A stretch of 9,412 nt of DNA from the NCBI GenBank assembly GCA_900313285.1, contig OMQP01000031.1, forward strand, positions 1-9,412, in the 5' to 3' direction. A program made the translations under genes and the position numbers. The notes beneath the pieces are model-generated. The model made no database searches. It was not told the DNA's origin and worked only from the letters and a program-made list of their open reading frames with translations. Shown here one piece after another: positions 1 to 6,803 of this stretch (its first letter is position 1; each line of letters begins with the position of its first letter). Source of the stretch: an uncultured Pseudomonadota bacterium (GTDB lineage Bacteria; Pseudomonadota; Alphaproteobacteria; Rs-D84).

Positions 1-10
1 GTCAAGATTA

Positions 11-50
11 TGGAATAAAAAACAACCCGAACACACACATCGGGTTGTTT
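11..50 (-). terminator. Rho-independent terminator of DGR target 2
   Basis: A perfect 10-bp inverted repeat (21-30 with 40-49) encloses a 9-nt loop. On the minus strand it is followed by a run of T (about 17-22). It lies about 30 bp after the stop of target 2 and is the obvious transcript end. The loop is itself a short AC repeat. Confidence 0.85.
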
Positions 51-79
51 TGTCATGGTCCGCAGAGACCAAACAGATA

Positions 80-925
<846 letters not shown>

Positions 926-952
926 GACTTTATTCTCCTTTCTTTCTGTCCT

Positions 953-981
953 ATTATATCACAAATGGGGGGTGTAAAAAA
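953..981 (-). promoter_or_regulatory. Promoter of DGR target 2
   Basis: On the minus strand a perfect TATAAT (953-958) is preceded by TGA, giving an extended -10 (TGn). Seventeen bases further up is a T6 block (976-981) in place of a consensus -35. The predicted start near 946 leaves a roughly 20-nt leader carrying the AAGGAGA ribosome site. Confidence 0.65.
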
Positions 982-991
982 AGTGGAAAAA

Positions 992-1927
992 TTATTTATC
1001 GAAAACACTGAATATTTCCCAATGTGGTGATCCAACAAATTGGTCCACTGGAATTGCCACTGCCATTTTATATCCACCGCTTTCCAATATTTTTTTATCG
1101 CGAACAAATGTTATTGGATTGCATGAAACATACACGATTCGTTTTATGTTTGATTTTGACAATTCTTTTGATTGTTTTTCTGCACCTGCGCGTGGTGGGT
1201 CCATTATCACAACGTCATATTGTTCCAAATTCTTTGTGGTTAATGGCTTTTTAAATAAATCACGTTGCACACCATTTCCAACGACATCAAAACCGGTGGC
1301 ATTTGTCGCAAATGTAAAATTACCCAAACCACAGAATAAATCAGCCACACGTTTTGCACCACCAACATATTTTACAACCAAATCACGTAAAATTTGTTCT
1401 GTTTCCAATGTTGGCTGTAAAAAAGCATTTGTTGGATACGGTATAATTTTATCATTGAATTTTATCTCAGGTTGCGCATATTTACGCGCAATTTTATCGT
1501 TCCATGTAAAACGAATTATTTGTGGCGGTAATTTTTCCACTGCATTTTTAAATTCAGCATTAAAATACGGAACCGTTGAATTAACTGCAATATCTATACC
1601 ATTTTCACATCTGGTGATTAACACAGAACCAGACCCCGACCATGGTAATTTTGCAATATATTTTAATACATCATTTATTTCATCACATAAATTTGGACAT
1701 TTATTTATATCCACAACATCTTTGCTGGCACGTTTATAAAAACCAAAATGCCCATCAACAAATGCAAAATCGGCCCGTCTGCGACTTCCCGCAATTCCCC
1801 ATATCGCAGGCGCTGAAAAATCTATATTTGGTAATTCACGCAATTTATTTTCAGCATAATTTTCATCTGTAAAATCGTATTTACAGCCACCACATAAATT
1901 CAAAAAAGGACATTTTTGTATTGCCAT
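992..1927 (-). CDS. RumA/TrmA-family 23S rRNA (uracil-5-)-methyltransferase
   Basis: A SAM-dependent 5-methyluridine RNA methyltransferase of the RlmD/RlmC/TrmA family, 311 aa. Iron-sulfur cysteines are C6, C12 and C15 (CPFLNLCGGC) plus C77, with spacing close to the RumA [4Fe-4S] site. The SAM-binding loop is DLFCGLGNFTF (196-206). DPPRAGAEKQ (243-252) and the catalytic Cys in VSCNP (C269) follow, and the general base is probably E304 (HWEIFSVF). It is shorter than typical RumA (about 430 aa). The N-terminal TRAM domain is absent, and the segment between the SAM loop and the DPPR motif is compact, which fits what I recall of alphaproteobacterial homologues. Which uridine it modifies (U747, U1939 or tRNA) cannot be told from sequence. 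It is divergent from lpxI, and its promoter -10 sits only 6 nt before the ATG. Confidence 0.9.
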   Translation of the reverse strand: MAIQKCPFLNLCGGCKYDFTDENYAENKLRELPNIDFSAPAIWGIAGSRRRADFAFVDGHFGFYKRASKDVVDINKCPNLCDEINDVLKYIAKLPWSGSGSVLITRCENGIDIAVNSTVPYFNAEFKNAVEKLPPQIIRFTWNDKIARKYAQPEIKFNDKIIPYPTNAFLQPTLETEQILRDLVVKYVGGAKRVADLFCGLGNFTFATNATGFDVVGNGVQRDLFKKPLTTKNLEQYDVVIMDPPRAGAEKQSKELSKSNIKRIVYVSCNPITFVRDKKILESGGYKMAVAIPVDQFVGSPHWEIFSVFDK

Positions 1928-1933
1928 ATTTTG

Positions 1934-1963
1934 ATTTTAACATAAATTCATTCTTGATTCCAA
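1934..1963 (-). promoter_or_regulatory. Promoter of the RNA methyltransferase gene (possibly leaderless)
   Basis: On the minus strand TTGGAA (1958-1963), an 18-bp spacer and TAAAAT (1934-1939) precede ATG 1927 by only 6 nt. No ribosome site is visible, so the transcript may begin at or next to the start codon. Confidence 0.5.
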
Positions 1964-1982
1964 TGTGTTTTGCATCTATTAT
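1954..1982 (+). promoter_or_regulatory. Promoter of lpxI (possibly leaderless)
   Basis: TTGATT (1954-1959), a 17-bp spacer and TATTAT (1977-1982) end 7 nt before ATG 1990. This supports 1990 as the start and a leaderless or nearly leaderless mRNA, since no Shine-Dalgarno sequence is present. It overlaps the divergent methyltransferase promoter. Confidence 0.6.
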
Positions 1983-1989
1983 TAAATAC

Positions 1990-2808
1990 ATGAAGAAAAA
2001 TACAGATAAAAAAATTGCTTTATTTTGTGGCGCATTGTCGTTGCCGTTTTTGACACGTGATGCATTACGTAAAAACGGTTGGGATGTTTATGTTGTTGGG
2101 CTGAAAAACTTTTATGACCCAAAATTAAATCCTGATTTGGTTATACGTATTGGTGCCGGTGGTACGGCTGCACGCGAATGCAAAAAACGTGATATTCATA
2201 AATTATGTTTTGTCGGGGCATTGGGGCATATAAATTTATCTGATATTCGTCCTGATTTTTGGTCATTGTCTGTATTATTAAGCGTTTTAAAACATCAACG
2301 GGGGTATGATTCTATGGCTGTCGCATTTAACAAGGCGTTGGAAAAGCGCGGATATGAAATTGTTGCTGCACAAGATTTAGCACCAGAATTAACTTTTGAA
2401 AAACCGGGTATTCAAACAAAAATTAAACCGGCAAAATCTGATTTACATGACATCGAACGCGCTATCCAGGTTTCACACACAATTGGCACCGAAGATATTG
2501 GTGCGTCTGTGGTTGTTGATAAACAGGTTGTGGCAGTTGAAGCCGCCGAAGGCACTGCGCGCATGTTGGAACGCGTTGTAAATTTACGTAAAAACAAAAG
2601 AAAATCTGGCGGTGTTTTTGCAAAAATGACAAAACCAGGGCAAGATTTACGCATAGATATACCTGCAATTGGTGTTGATACGGTTCACGCAGTGGCTGCA
2701 GCAAAATTACACGGCATTATTGTTAATGCAAAAACATGTTTTGTTATTGACCGTGATACAGTTATCAAAGAAGCAAACAAAGCAAAAATATTTATCAAAG
2801 CGATATAA
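1990..2808 (+). CDS. lpxI: UDP-2,3-diacylglucosamine pyrophosphatase LpxI (DUF1009)
   Basis: LpxI hydrolyses UDP-2,3-diacylglucosamine to 2,3-diacylglucosamine-1-phosphate (lipid X) and UMP, the fourth step of lipid A synthesis. It replaces LpxH in many Alphaproteobacteria. The 272-aa product matches the family length of about 270. Recognisable blocks are the N-terminal start (IALFCGALSLP), GALGHINLSDIRPD, the central signature with HTIGTEDIGASVVVD and AVEAAEGTARMLERV, then KMTKPGQDLRIDIPAIGVDTV and a C-terminal stretch with HGIIVNA and a conserved DRDTVI. An upstream in-frame ATG at 1921 would add 23 residues. It is rejected because it precedes the predicted promoter and overlaps the divergent gene. 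It is transcribed alone and ends at a strong terminator. Its presence implies a lipid A outer membrane. Confidence 0.93.
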   Translation: MKKNTDKKIALFCGALSLPFLTRDALRKNGWDVYVVGLKNFYDPKLNPDLVIRIGAGGTAARECKKRDIHKLCFVGALGHINLSDIRPDFWSLSVLLSVLKHQRGYDSMAVAFNKALEKRGYEIVAAQDLAPELTFEKPGIQTKIKPAKSDLHDIERAIQVSHTIGTEDIGASVVVDKQVVAVEAAEGTARMLERVVNLRKNKRKSGGVFAKMTKPGQDLRIDIPAIGVDTVHAVAAAKLHGIIVNAKTCFVIDRDTVIKEANKAKIFIKAI

Positions 2809-2834
2809 AAAAAACCGCCATTATGGCGGTTTTT
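2809..2834. terminator. Bidirectional terminator between lpxI and the FKBP lipoprotein
   Basis: The hairpin ccgcca-tta-tggcgg (2815-2829) is flanked by an A run on the left and a T run on the right. It therefore works as a T-tailed intrinsic terminator on both strands. It sits directly after the lpxI stop and 17 bp beyond the stop of the converging FKBP lipoprotein gene. Confidence 0.9.
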
Positions 2835-2851
2835 AAATTGTTTTTTTACAT

Positions 2852-3166
2852 TTATTTTTTGATGTCTTTGACTGTTACTTTGAACACAACATCTTTTCCA
2901 GCCAATTCTGGAACATAGTTTGTTGGGAAAGTAATATTTACATCACGACTTTCACCAATTTTTGCGCCAACCAATTGTTCTTCAAATCCCGGAACAAATG
3001 TGCCAGAACCCAATTTTAATGGATAATTTTGCGCTGTTCCGCCTGCGAATTGTTCAGTTCCCAAAAATCCAGCAAAATCGATAATCACAGTATCACCGTT
3101 TTTCGCGGTCTTTTCACATGCTGTTAATGCTGCACACATAGCCAATACCCCTATTACTTTTTTCAT
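2852..3166 (-). CDS. Small FKBP-type peptidyl-prolyl isomerase lipoprotein
   Basis: This 104-aa lipoprotein consists of little more than one FKBP-like domain. A lipoprotein signal peptide ends in the lipobox LTAC (Cys 17). The mature part holds GDTVIIDFAGFL (about 24-35), the loop FVPGFEEQLVGAKIGE and the final strand VVFKVTVKDIK. These match the FKBP domain of trigger factor and related isomerases. It probably assists protein folding at the inner or outer membrane facing the periplasm. At this size the insert-in-flap seen in SlyD is absent. Isomerase activity is not assured, because several active-site aromatics cannot be placed confidently. ATG 3166 has a ribosome site (AAAAGGA, 3173-3179) in the 16-bp gap after the upstream lipoprotein gene, so the two form an operon. 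Confidence 0.85.
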   Translation of the reverse strand: MKKVIGVLAMCAALTACEKTAKNGDTVIIDFAGFLGTEQFAGGTAQNYPLKLGSGTFVPGFEEQLVGAKIGESRDVNITFPTNYVPELAGKDVVFKVTVKDIKK

Positions 3167-3182
3167 ATTTTATCCTTTTGTT

Positions 3183-3719
3183 TTATCTGTTATAAACGCA
3201 TCTAAATCCATATTCACGCATCGTTGCCCCTTCGGACTCAACGCGGTAATCAAAGAACGAAGTTGGACGCATTACCTCTACAGATGGTTGATCATAAACG
3301 ATTACAATGCTTTCTGCATTACGTCCACAAACTTTTTTCATTTCAAAATTCGCAACATTAGACAACACAGTACGCATATCGCCATCAACATCCATACCAT
3401 CTGCATTTTGCATCAAACGCAGACGCATTTCACGAACATCGGTATCACCCAACAAGATTTCAACACGAACCATTGTGCCCTTGTATTCCTGCCATCTGGT
3501 TTCTTTACGTGCAGTATTCCATTTATTTGACATCGCTTCGCGTTCAGCCATTGTTTTTGGTTTATACGAATCGATTTGTGCAAATTCATTTTTTTCAGTT
3601 ATATATTCCGCACTGCGTTCATCATATACAGCACCATCTTCATAGAAACCCTGGTTCCCAGAATTACATGCAGCCAACAACAAAGCCGCGGATAACGTAA
3701 AAAATATAGATTTTTTCAT
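3183..3719 (-). CDS. Lipoprotein of unknown function
   Basis: A 178-aa protein I do not recognise. It starts with a typical lipoprotein signal peptide, and its lipobox LAAC gives a lipidated Cys at residue 18. The mature part is soluble and charged. Its N-terminal half is acidic and probably extended (about 20-60). A mixed region with MRLRLMQNADGMD and VCGRNAESIVIVYDQPSVEV follows, and it ends in YGFRCVYNR. There are no membrane segments beyond the signal. The protein may contain one disulfide (the VCG Cys and the FRC Cys). It is the first gene of an operon with the FKBP lipoprotein 16 bp downstream, so a shared envelope role is plausible but unproven. The ATG has a good promoter about 28 bp upstream and an AG-rich weak ribosome site. 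Confidence 0.85.
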   Translation of the reverse strand: MKKSIFFTLSAALLLAACNSGNQGFYEDGAVYDERSAEYITEKNEFAQIDSYKPKTMAEREAMSNKWNTARKETRWQEYKGTMVRVEILLGDTDVREMRLRLMQNADGMDVDGDMRTVLSNVANFEMKKVCGRNAESIVIVYDQPSVEVMRPTSFFDYRVESEGATMREYGFRCVYNR

Positions 3720-3746
3720 TTCTTTTTCTCTTCTTCTGTTTTTTTT

Positions 3747-3775
3747 ATTTTATCAAATAAACTTTTTTGATTCAA
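3747..3775 (-). promoter_or_regulatory. Promoter of the lipoprotein operon
   Basis: On the minus strand TTGAAT (3770-3775), a 17-bp spacer and TAAAAT (3747-3752) lie about 28 bp upstream of ATG 3719. Its -35 box overlaps the divergent virB11 -35 box by three bases, within the palindrome TTGATTCAA (3767-3775). Confidence 0.65.
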
Positions 3776-3795
3776 GCCACTATTTATGATACAAT
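3767..3795 (+). promoter_or_regulatory. Promoter of the virB11-like gene (possibly leaderless)
   Basis: TTGATT (3767-3772), a 17-bp spacer and TACAAT (3790-3795) end 8 nt before ATG 3804. The alternative ATG at 3786 lies upstream of the -10 box and would not be transcribed, which fixes the start at 3804. Confidence 0.65.
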
Positions 3796-3803
3796 ATAAA
3801 ATA

Positions 3804-4763
3804 ATGAGTAATGTAGTTCTTGAATCTTTATTGAAACCATTGGAAGAATTTTATTCTCCGTCTTTTGTCGAAGAAATTGCGATAAATCATGCCGGGGAAG
3901 TATGGTTACGTCTTAACGGGGCGCGTGTTCCATGGGTTTCATACACTGCACCAGTATTATCAAAACAGTATTTGGTTGATTTAATTCATACTGTGGCAAA
4001 TATCTATGAACGACCATTTGACCCAATTCATGGAATGCCTGTGGTTTATGCCACATTACCAGGGAATCATCGTTTTTCTGCTATTGCTGGTCCAAATGTC
4101 CAATATGATGAAAACGATGTGACCGGCGGTGTCGCATTAAATATTCGCGGTGGCGGTGTCAGCGAAACAAGTTTTGAAAATTATCATCTTAAACGTGGCG
4201 AAAAATTATTGCGCGTAAAGCCACGTGAAAAAACGCGTCCTGATGACCCATATGAAAAATTAATGTCCGCAATCAACGATGGCAGCCCTATTTTGATAAG
4301 TGGTGCAACATCAACTGGTAAAACGACTTTCTTGAACCATATGTTAACGCTGATTGACCAAAACAGCCGTGTTATAACTGTCGAAGACGCGCGTGAAATT
4401 CGTGTTCCGCAAAAAAATCGTGTACATTTTGTTTTATCACGTACTGAACAAACTAATGATTTTAATTATGCACGATTACTTGATTTAGTTGTCCGTATGA
4501 CCCCAGATGTAATTATTGGTGGTGAAATATCAACCGACAACGCGGGTGTATTATGGGAAATGTTAGGTACTGGACACGACCATTTTTATACAACAATTCA
4601 TGCAGAATCTGCTGAAGCCGCCTATGCTGCATTCGCAGACCGTATATTACACACACAACCTGCATATGATCGTGGTGAGTTGATAGAAGAAATGAAAAAG
4701 AAAATTCGTGTTGTTCAATTATCACGTGACGGTGGTCTGCGTGCAGTAACCGAAATCGTTTAA
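3804..4763 (+). CDS. virB11: VirB11-type secretion ATPase
   Basis: A hexameric traffic ATPase of the VirB11/TrbB family, which powers type IV secretion or pilus assembly from the cytoplasmic face of the inner membrane. The product is 319 aa, near the usual length of about 340. The N-terminal domain (1-150) holds the family feature ALNIRGGGVSETSFENY. The C-terminal domain holds Walker A GATSTGKT (167-174), the Asp box VEDAREI (193-199), Walker B DVIIGGE (235-241) and the His box TTIHAESA (263-270). It stands alone here, with no other virB gene in the window, as when secretion genes are scattered (known for Rickettsiales). A CpaF/TadA assignment is less likely, because it lacks the long N-terminal extension of those proteins. 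Its stop codon abuts the stop of the converging DGR reverse transcriptase, and no terminator separates them. Confidence 0.9.
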   Translation: MSNVVLESLLKPLEEFYSPSFVEEIAINHAGEVWLRLNGARVPWVSYTAPVLSKQYLVDLIHTVANIYERPFDPIHGMPVVYATLPGNHRFSAIAGPNVQYDENDVTGGVALNIRGGGVSETSFENYHLKRGEKLLRVKPREKTRPDDPYEKLMSAINDGSPILISGATSTGKTTFLNHMLTLIDQNSRVITVEDAREIRVPQKNRVHFVLSRTEQTNDFNYARLLDLVVRMTPDVIIGGEISTDNAGVLWEMLGTGHDHFYTTIHAESAEAAYAAFADRILHTQPAYDRGELIEEMKKKIRVVQLSRDGGLRAVTEIV

Positions 4764-5795
4764 TCACATATTTATAAAAAACTTTTTTCGAACAAAACGC
4801 GCCATAGATGGTTGTTTTTGTAATATTATATTATAAATATTCATTTTAAAATTATGACTGCACGCCCACTGAATCCACCCATGAAATGCAGCAAGTTGTG
4901 CAACACTGTGTTCAGATTTATCATGATACCTGAATATATTGCGAATATATTTAAAGATTTTTCGTGCCCCATATTTGCGCAACAGAATAAATTTTCTAAA
5001 ATGCCTGTATCCGATGAACGCGACCCCATTATTTGTTTGGAACACACGTGATTTAGAAAACAGCAAATTCAATTTAGCAAATAAAAATTGTTGTAAACCA
5101 ATTTCAAATGAATGCAGTTTAAATTTATCATCACTAAAAATCAAAAAATCATCACAATAACGTATATATGCGCGCGCATGTAATTTTTCTTTGACGAAAT
5201 GGTCCAATTCATTCAAATACACATTTCCCATCCATTGTGAAGTTAAATTACCGATTGGCAAATTAGATTCACCACCCACAGAAAAAATAATATCATACAA
5301 AATATTTAATAATTTTTTATCACCGATTTTCTTTTTCACTATATTAAACATAATATTATGATTTATAGATGGATAAAATTTTCGAATATCACACTGTAAT
5401 ACATATTTATATTTACGCATAAAAGACATTACACGTTGGGATGCTTTGTGCAGGCCACGTCCGGGAATACATGCATAAGAATCGGCAATAAAAGTTGATT
5501 GCCATATTGGTCCAATGATGTTAATCAACGCATGATGAACAATATGGTCTGGGTATAATGGCAAAATGTAAATATCGCGTTTTTTTGGTTCGAAAATTGT
5601 ACGAATTTTATATCGGGACGTTTTAAATTTTCCATTTATTAAATCAGATTGTAATTGTTTTAAAAGCACATCTTTATTATCCAAGAAATATTTAACTGCT
5701 TTTTTATTTTTTTTAGATTTAATGGCTTTTTTTGCAGCCAATTCTAAATTTTCCATTGAAATAAATTGTTCCCAAAGGTGTTTAAAGCGTTTCAT
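4764..5795 (-). CDS. DGR reverse transcriptase
   Basis: The 343-aa reverse transcriptase of a diversity-generating retroelement copies template-repeat RNA into cDNA, mis-incorporating opposite adenines. The cDNA then replaces the variable repeats. Visible motifs are IPGRGLHKASQRV (110-122), the first catalytic Asp in CDIRKFYPSI (D136), the DGR-type block LPIGNLTSQW (179-188, with the IGxxxSQ signature) and the catalytic YCDD (213-216). A thumb motif, FHGWIQWACSHNF, falls near 304-316. There is no endonuclease, maturase or integrase domain, as expected for a DGR. It starts at ATG 5795, overlapping the accessory gene stop (ATGA), and has no ribosome site of its own, so it is translationally coupled. 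Two nearby VRs changed only at adenines confirm the class. Retron or group II intron RTs are excluded by the absent maturase domain and the presence of TR/VR pairs. Confidence 0.96.
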   Translation of the reverse strand: MKRFKHLWEQFISMENLELAAKKAIKSKKNKKAVKYFLDNKDVLLKQLQSDLINGKFKTSRYKIRTIFEPKKRDIYILPLYPDHIVHHALINIIGPIWQSTFIADSYACIPGRGLHKASQRVMSFMRKYKYVLQCDIRKFYPSINHNIMFNIVKKKIGDKKLLNILYDIIFSVGGESNLPIGNLTSQWMGNVYLNELDHFVKEKLHARAYIRYCDDFLIFSDDKFKLHSFEIGLQQFLFAKLNLLFSKSRVFQTNNGVAFIGYRHFRKFILLRKYGARKIFKYIRNIFRYHDKSEHSVAQLAAFHGWIQWACSHNFKMNIYNIILQKQPSMARFVRKKFFINM

Positions 5796-6145
5796 GATAA
5801 TGTATAATATCTGTCTATTTTTGTGACAACAGCAGAAAACGGCATTTTTTCAGCAGAAGACGTAATTTGGTCCAAAAGAACGACGCTGCCAGTAAAAGTG
5901 ACGCAAATTTCGTCATCCAATAAAAATTGAATTTGTAAACATTTAGAATTTTGTCTGTGTTTGGATTCCATGACACGAAAATCTACGATAAAAATTTCAC
6001 GGTTTAAAATTTGGTCCAAATGTTTTTTATTTCCAGGCATCGGCAATTTTGCTTTTGCGAAAGCGGAAAATCTTTGACATTTATCTTTTTCAATTTTTTT
6101 TATTTCATCTATGGTCATTGTCAAAATCCATTCATTAACAAACAT
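5792..6145 (-). CDS. Putative DGR accessory protein, possibly OB-fold nucleic-acid-binding
   Basis: The product is 117 aa from ATG 6145, or 108 aa from ATG 6118 (MTIDEIKK...). Neither start has a strong ribosome site. The gene lies between TR and the RT and overlaps the RT by 4 bases, so it occupies the slot of the accessory gene avd in the Bordetella DGR. It does not look like Avd, which is an all-helical bundle. After a short N-terminal helix (about 11-30), the rest alternates predicted strands: IFIVDFRVM, CLQIQFLL, ICVTFTGS and FSAVVTKIDRYYTLS. That pattern suggests a small beta-barrel such as an OB fold, and I recall similar uncharacterised small proteins in phages. A role in binding TR RNA or cDNA is inference from position and likely fold. 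Function is otherwise unknown. Confidence 0.75.
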   Translation of the reverse strand: MFVNEWILTMTIDEIKKIEKDKCQRFSAFAKAKLPMPGNKKHLDQILNREIFIVDFRVMESKHRQNSKCLQIQFLLDDEICVTFTGSVVLLDQITSSAEKMPFSAVVTKIDRYYTLS

Positions 6146-6349
6146 TGGGCATCCCGGGCGTTCAGGAAAAACCTTACCAGTCCAGATGCCCCCTGTGTAT
6201 TGTATTTGGTGACGATAAATCTTTCATACCGCCACAGGTAACATCACCCCGCCTGATATCAAAGGCACAGAAACAGATGACTTTTTCACATCTGAAAAGT
6301 GTTTTCACACTTTGTCCCACAGGTTGGCAAAACTTTTTCCCTATCAGGA
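6146..6349 (-). other. Non-coding spacer between TR and the accessory gene
   Basis: About 200 nt without a convincing gene. On the minus strand it follows TR directly. It contains two adjacent perfect hairpins close to TR, and a 7-bp inverted repeat (6147-6153 with 6185-6191) just upstream of the accessory gene. In the Bordetella DGR the spacer 3' of TR is needed for cDNA priming, so this part probably belongs to the template RNA. Confidence 0.5.
6274..6313 (-). ncRNA. Tandem hairpins 3' of TR (candidate priming structure)
   Basis: Two perfect stems lie one base apart on the minus strand. The first (6296-6302 with 6307-6313) has a 7-bp stem AAAGTGT/ACACTTT closed by GAAA, a GNRA tetraloop on this strand only. 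The second (6274-6279 with 6289-6294) has a 6-bp stem CAGATG/CATCTG with a 9-nt loop. They begin about 36 nt past the 3' end of TR. Their role in the DGR RNA is inferred from position. Confidence 0.5.
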
Positions 6350-6485
6350 GCCGAGCCCCCCGAACAACGCGGCACGGAAGCCGGAGTTGTTCTGGACGTT
6401 GTTGGCGCAGTTGTTCGCACAGTTGTTCGCGCAATTAGACGCGGAACCGTTGTCGTTGTTGAACACCCAAGACGGCGACGCAACA
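6350..6485 (-). repeat. DGR template repeat (TR)
   Basis: A 136-bp segment is repeated at 6972-7107 (VR1) and, for its inner 125 bp, at 93-217 (VR2). It lies outside any target gene, on the same strand as the RT. All 26 minus-strand adenines fall within 6387-6460; the flanks 6350-6386 and 6461-6485 contain none. The segment carries 11 AAC codons and one AAT. Nineteen of the 26 adenines are changed in at least one VR, and no other base is changed. It is much richer in G and C than the surrounding DNA. The open frame through it (6344-6586) reflects its origin from a target gene and is not a gene. Confidence 0.97.
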
Positions 6486-6570
6486 ACACGACAAAGCGCC
6501 CCAACTGGATACGGTAATGCTACCCAGTTTCGTATGGCGAAACCATTCCCAAAGGACACTAATCCTTTGA

Positions 6571-6611
6571 CGATGCGTTCCATCATAAAAGGGAAAGATA
6601 TGAACGCATCG
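6571..6611. repeat. 10-bp perfect inverted repeat upstream of TR
   Basis: cgatgcgttc (6571-6580) and gaacgcatcg (6602-6611) are exact reverse complements around a 21-nt loop. The repeat lies about 85 nt before TR on the minus strand. There is no T run, so a terminator is unlikely. Confidence 0.8.
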
Positions 6612-6642
6612 CGAAAAAATCAGTATTGAACCGATTCTGCCC

Positions 6643-6720
6643 TGCGGTTATTTGCGTGTGACGGGGATATTTAACATTGAATTGGATTAAGCAAAATGTT
6701 GCCACACACAAATAACCGCA
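6643..6720. repeat. 18-bp inverted repeat upstream of TR
   Basis: tgcggttatttgcgtgtg (6643-6660) pairs with 6703-6720 with one mismatch (a G-U pair on one strand). The 42-nt loop has a further aacatt/aatgtt match. This is too long to be chance. It could be an RNA stem of the template transcript or the trace of a small mobile element. Confidence 0.85.
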
Positions 6721-6769
6721 ATGCATCGTTTTCCGGCCTGACTTTGCCATAAATGGCTGCGTCAGGCAT

Positions 6770-6788
6770 CGCGGGGGACACCCCCGCG
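6770..6788. repeat. GC-rich hairpin after target 1
   Basis: cgcggggg-aca-cccccgcg is a perfect 8-bp stem with a 3-nt loop, 16 bp past the target 1 stop. It has no T run on the minus strand. GC-rich hairpins downstream of VRs promote homing in the Bordetella DGR, but those lie a few bases from the VR, whereas this one is about 184 bp away. Confidence 0.75.
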
Positions 6789-6803
6789 ACCCCCGCCGTT
6801 TTC

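Larger units (their letters stand above)
6486..6803 (-). other. Hairpin-rich non-coding region between target 1 and TR
   Basis: No credible gene is seen in these 318 bases. On the minus strand, inverted repeats follow one another: a GC-rich hairpin (6770-6788), a two-part stem (6736-6742 with 6761-6767, inner 6746-6749 with 6754-6757), a large 18-bp repeat (6643-6720), a 10-bp repeat (6571-6611), and 6-bp hairpins at 6551-6568 and 6527-6543. It precedes TR in the transcript and may form the 5' part of the template RNA. Confidence 0.55.

Noticed and set aside
3786..3803. Upstream ATG of the virB11-like gene (MIQYKI extension)
   Set aside because: It lies upstream of the predicted -10 box (3790-3795), so it would not be in the transcript.
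4764..5795. Group II intron or retron reverse transcriptase
   Set aside because: There is no maturase/HNH domain and no msr-msd-like pair next to the RT. The IGxxxSQ block together with TR/VR pairs identifies a DGR.
6344..6586. An 80-codon open frame on the minus strand covering TR
   Set aside because: It is open because TR is in the same frame as the VR coding sequence. It lacks a signal peptide and a complete domain, and its N-terminal part matches nothing I recognise. TR is a template, not a gene.
6770..6788. GC-rich hairpin as terminator of target 1
   Set aside because: No T run follows on the minus strand, so it is not a standard intrinsic terminator. Transcription may continue into TR.
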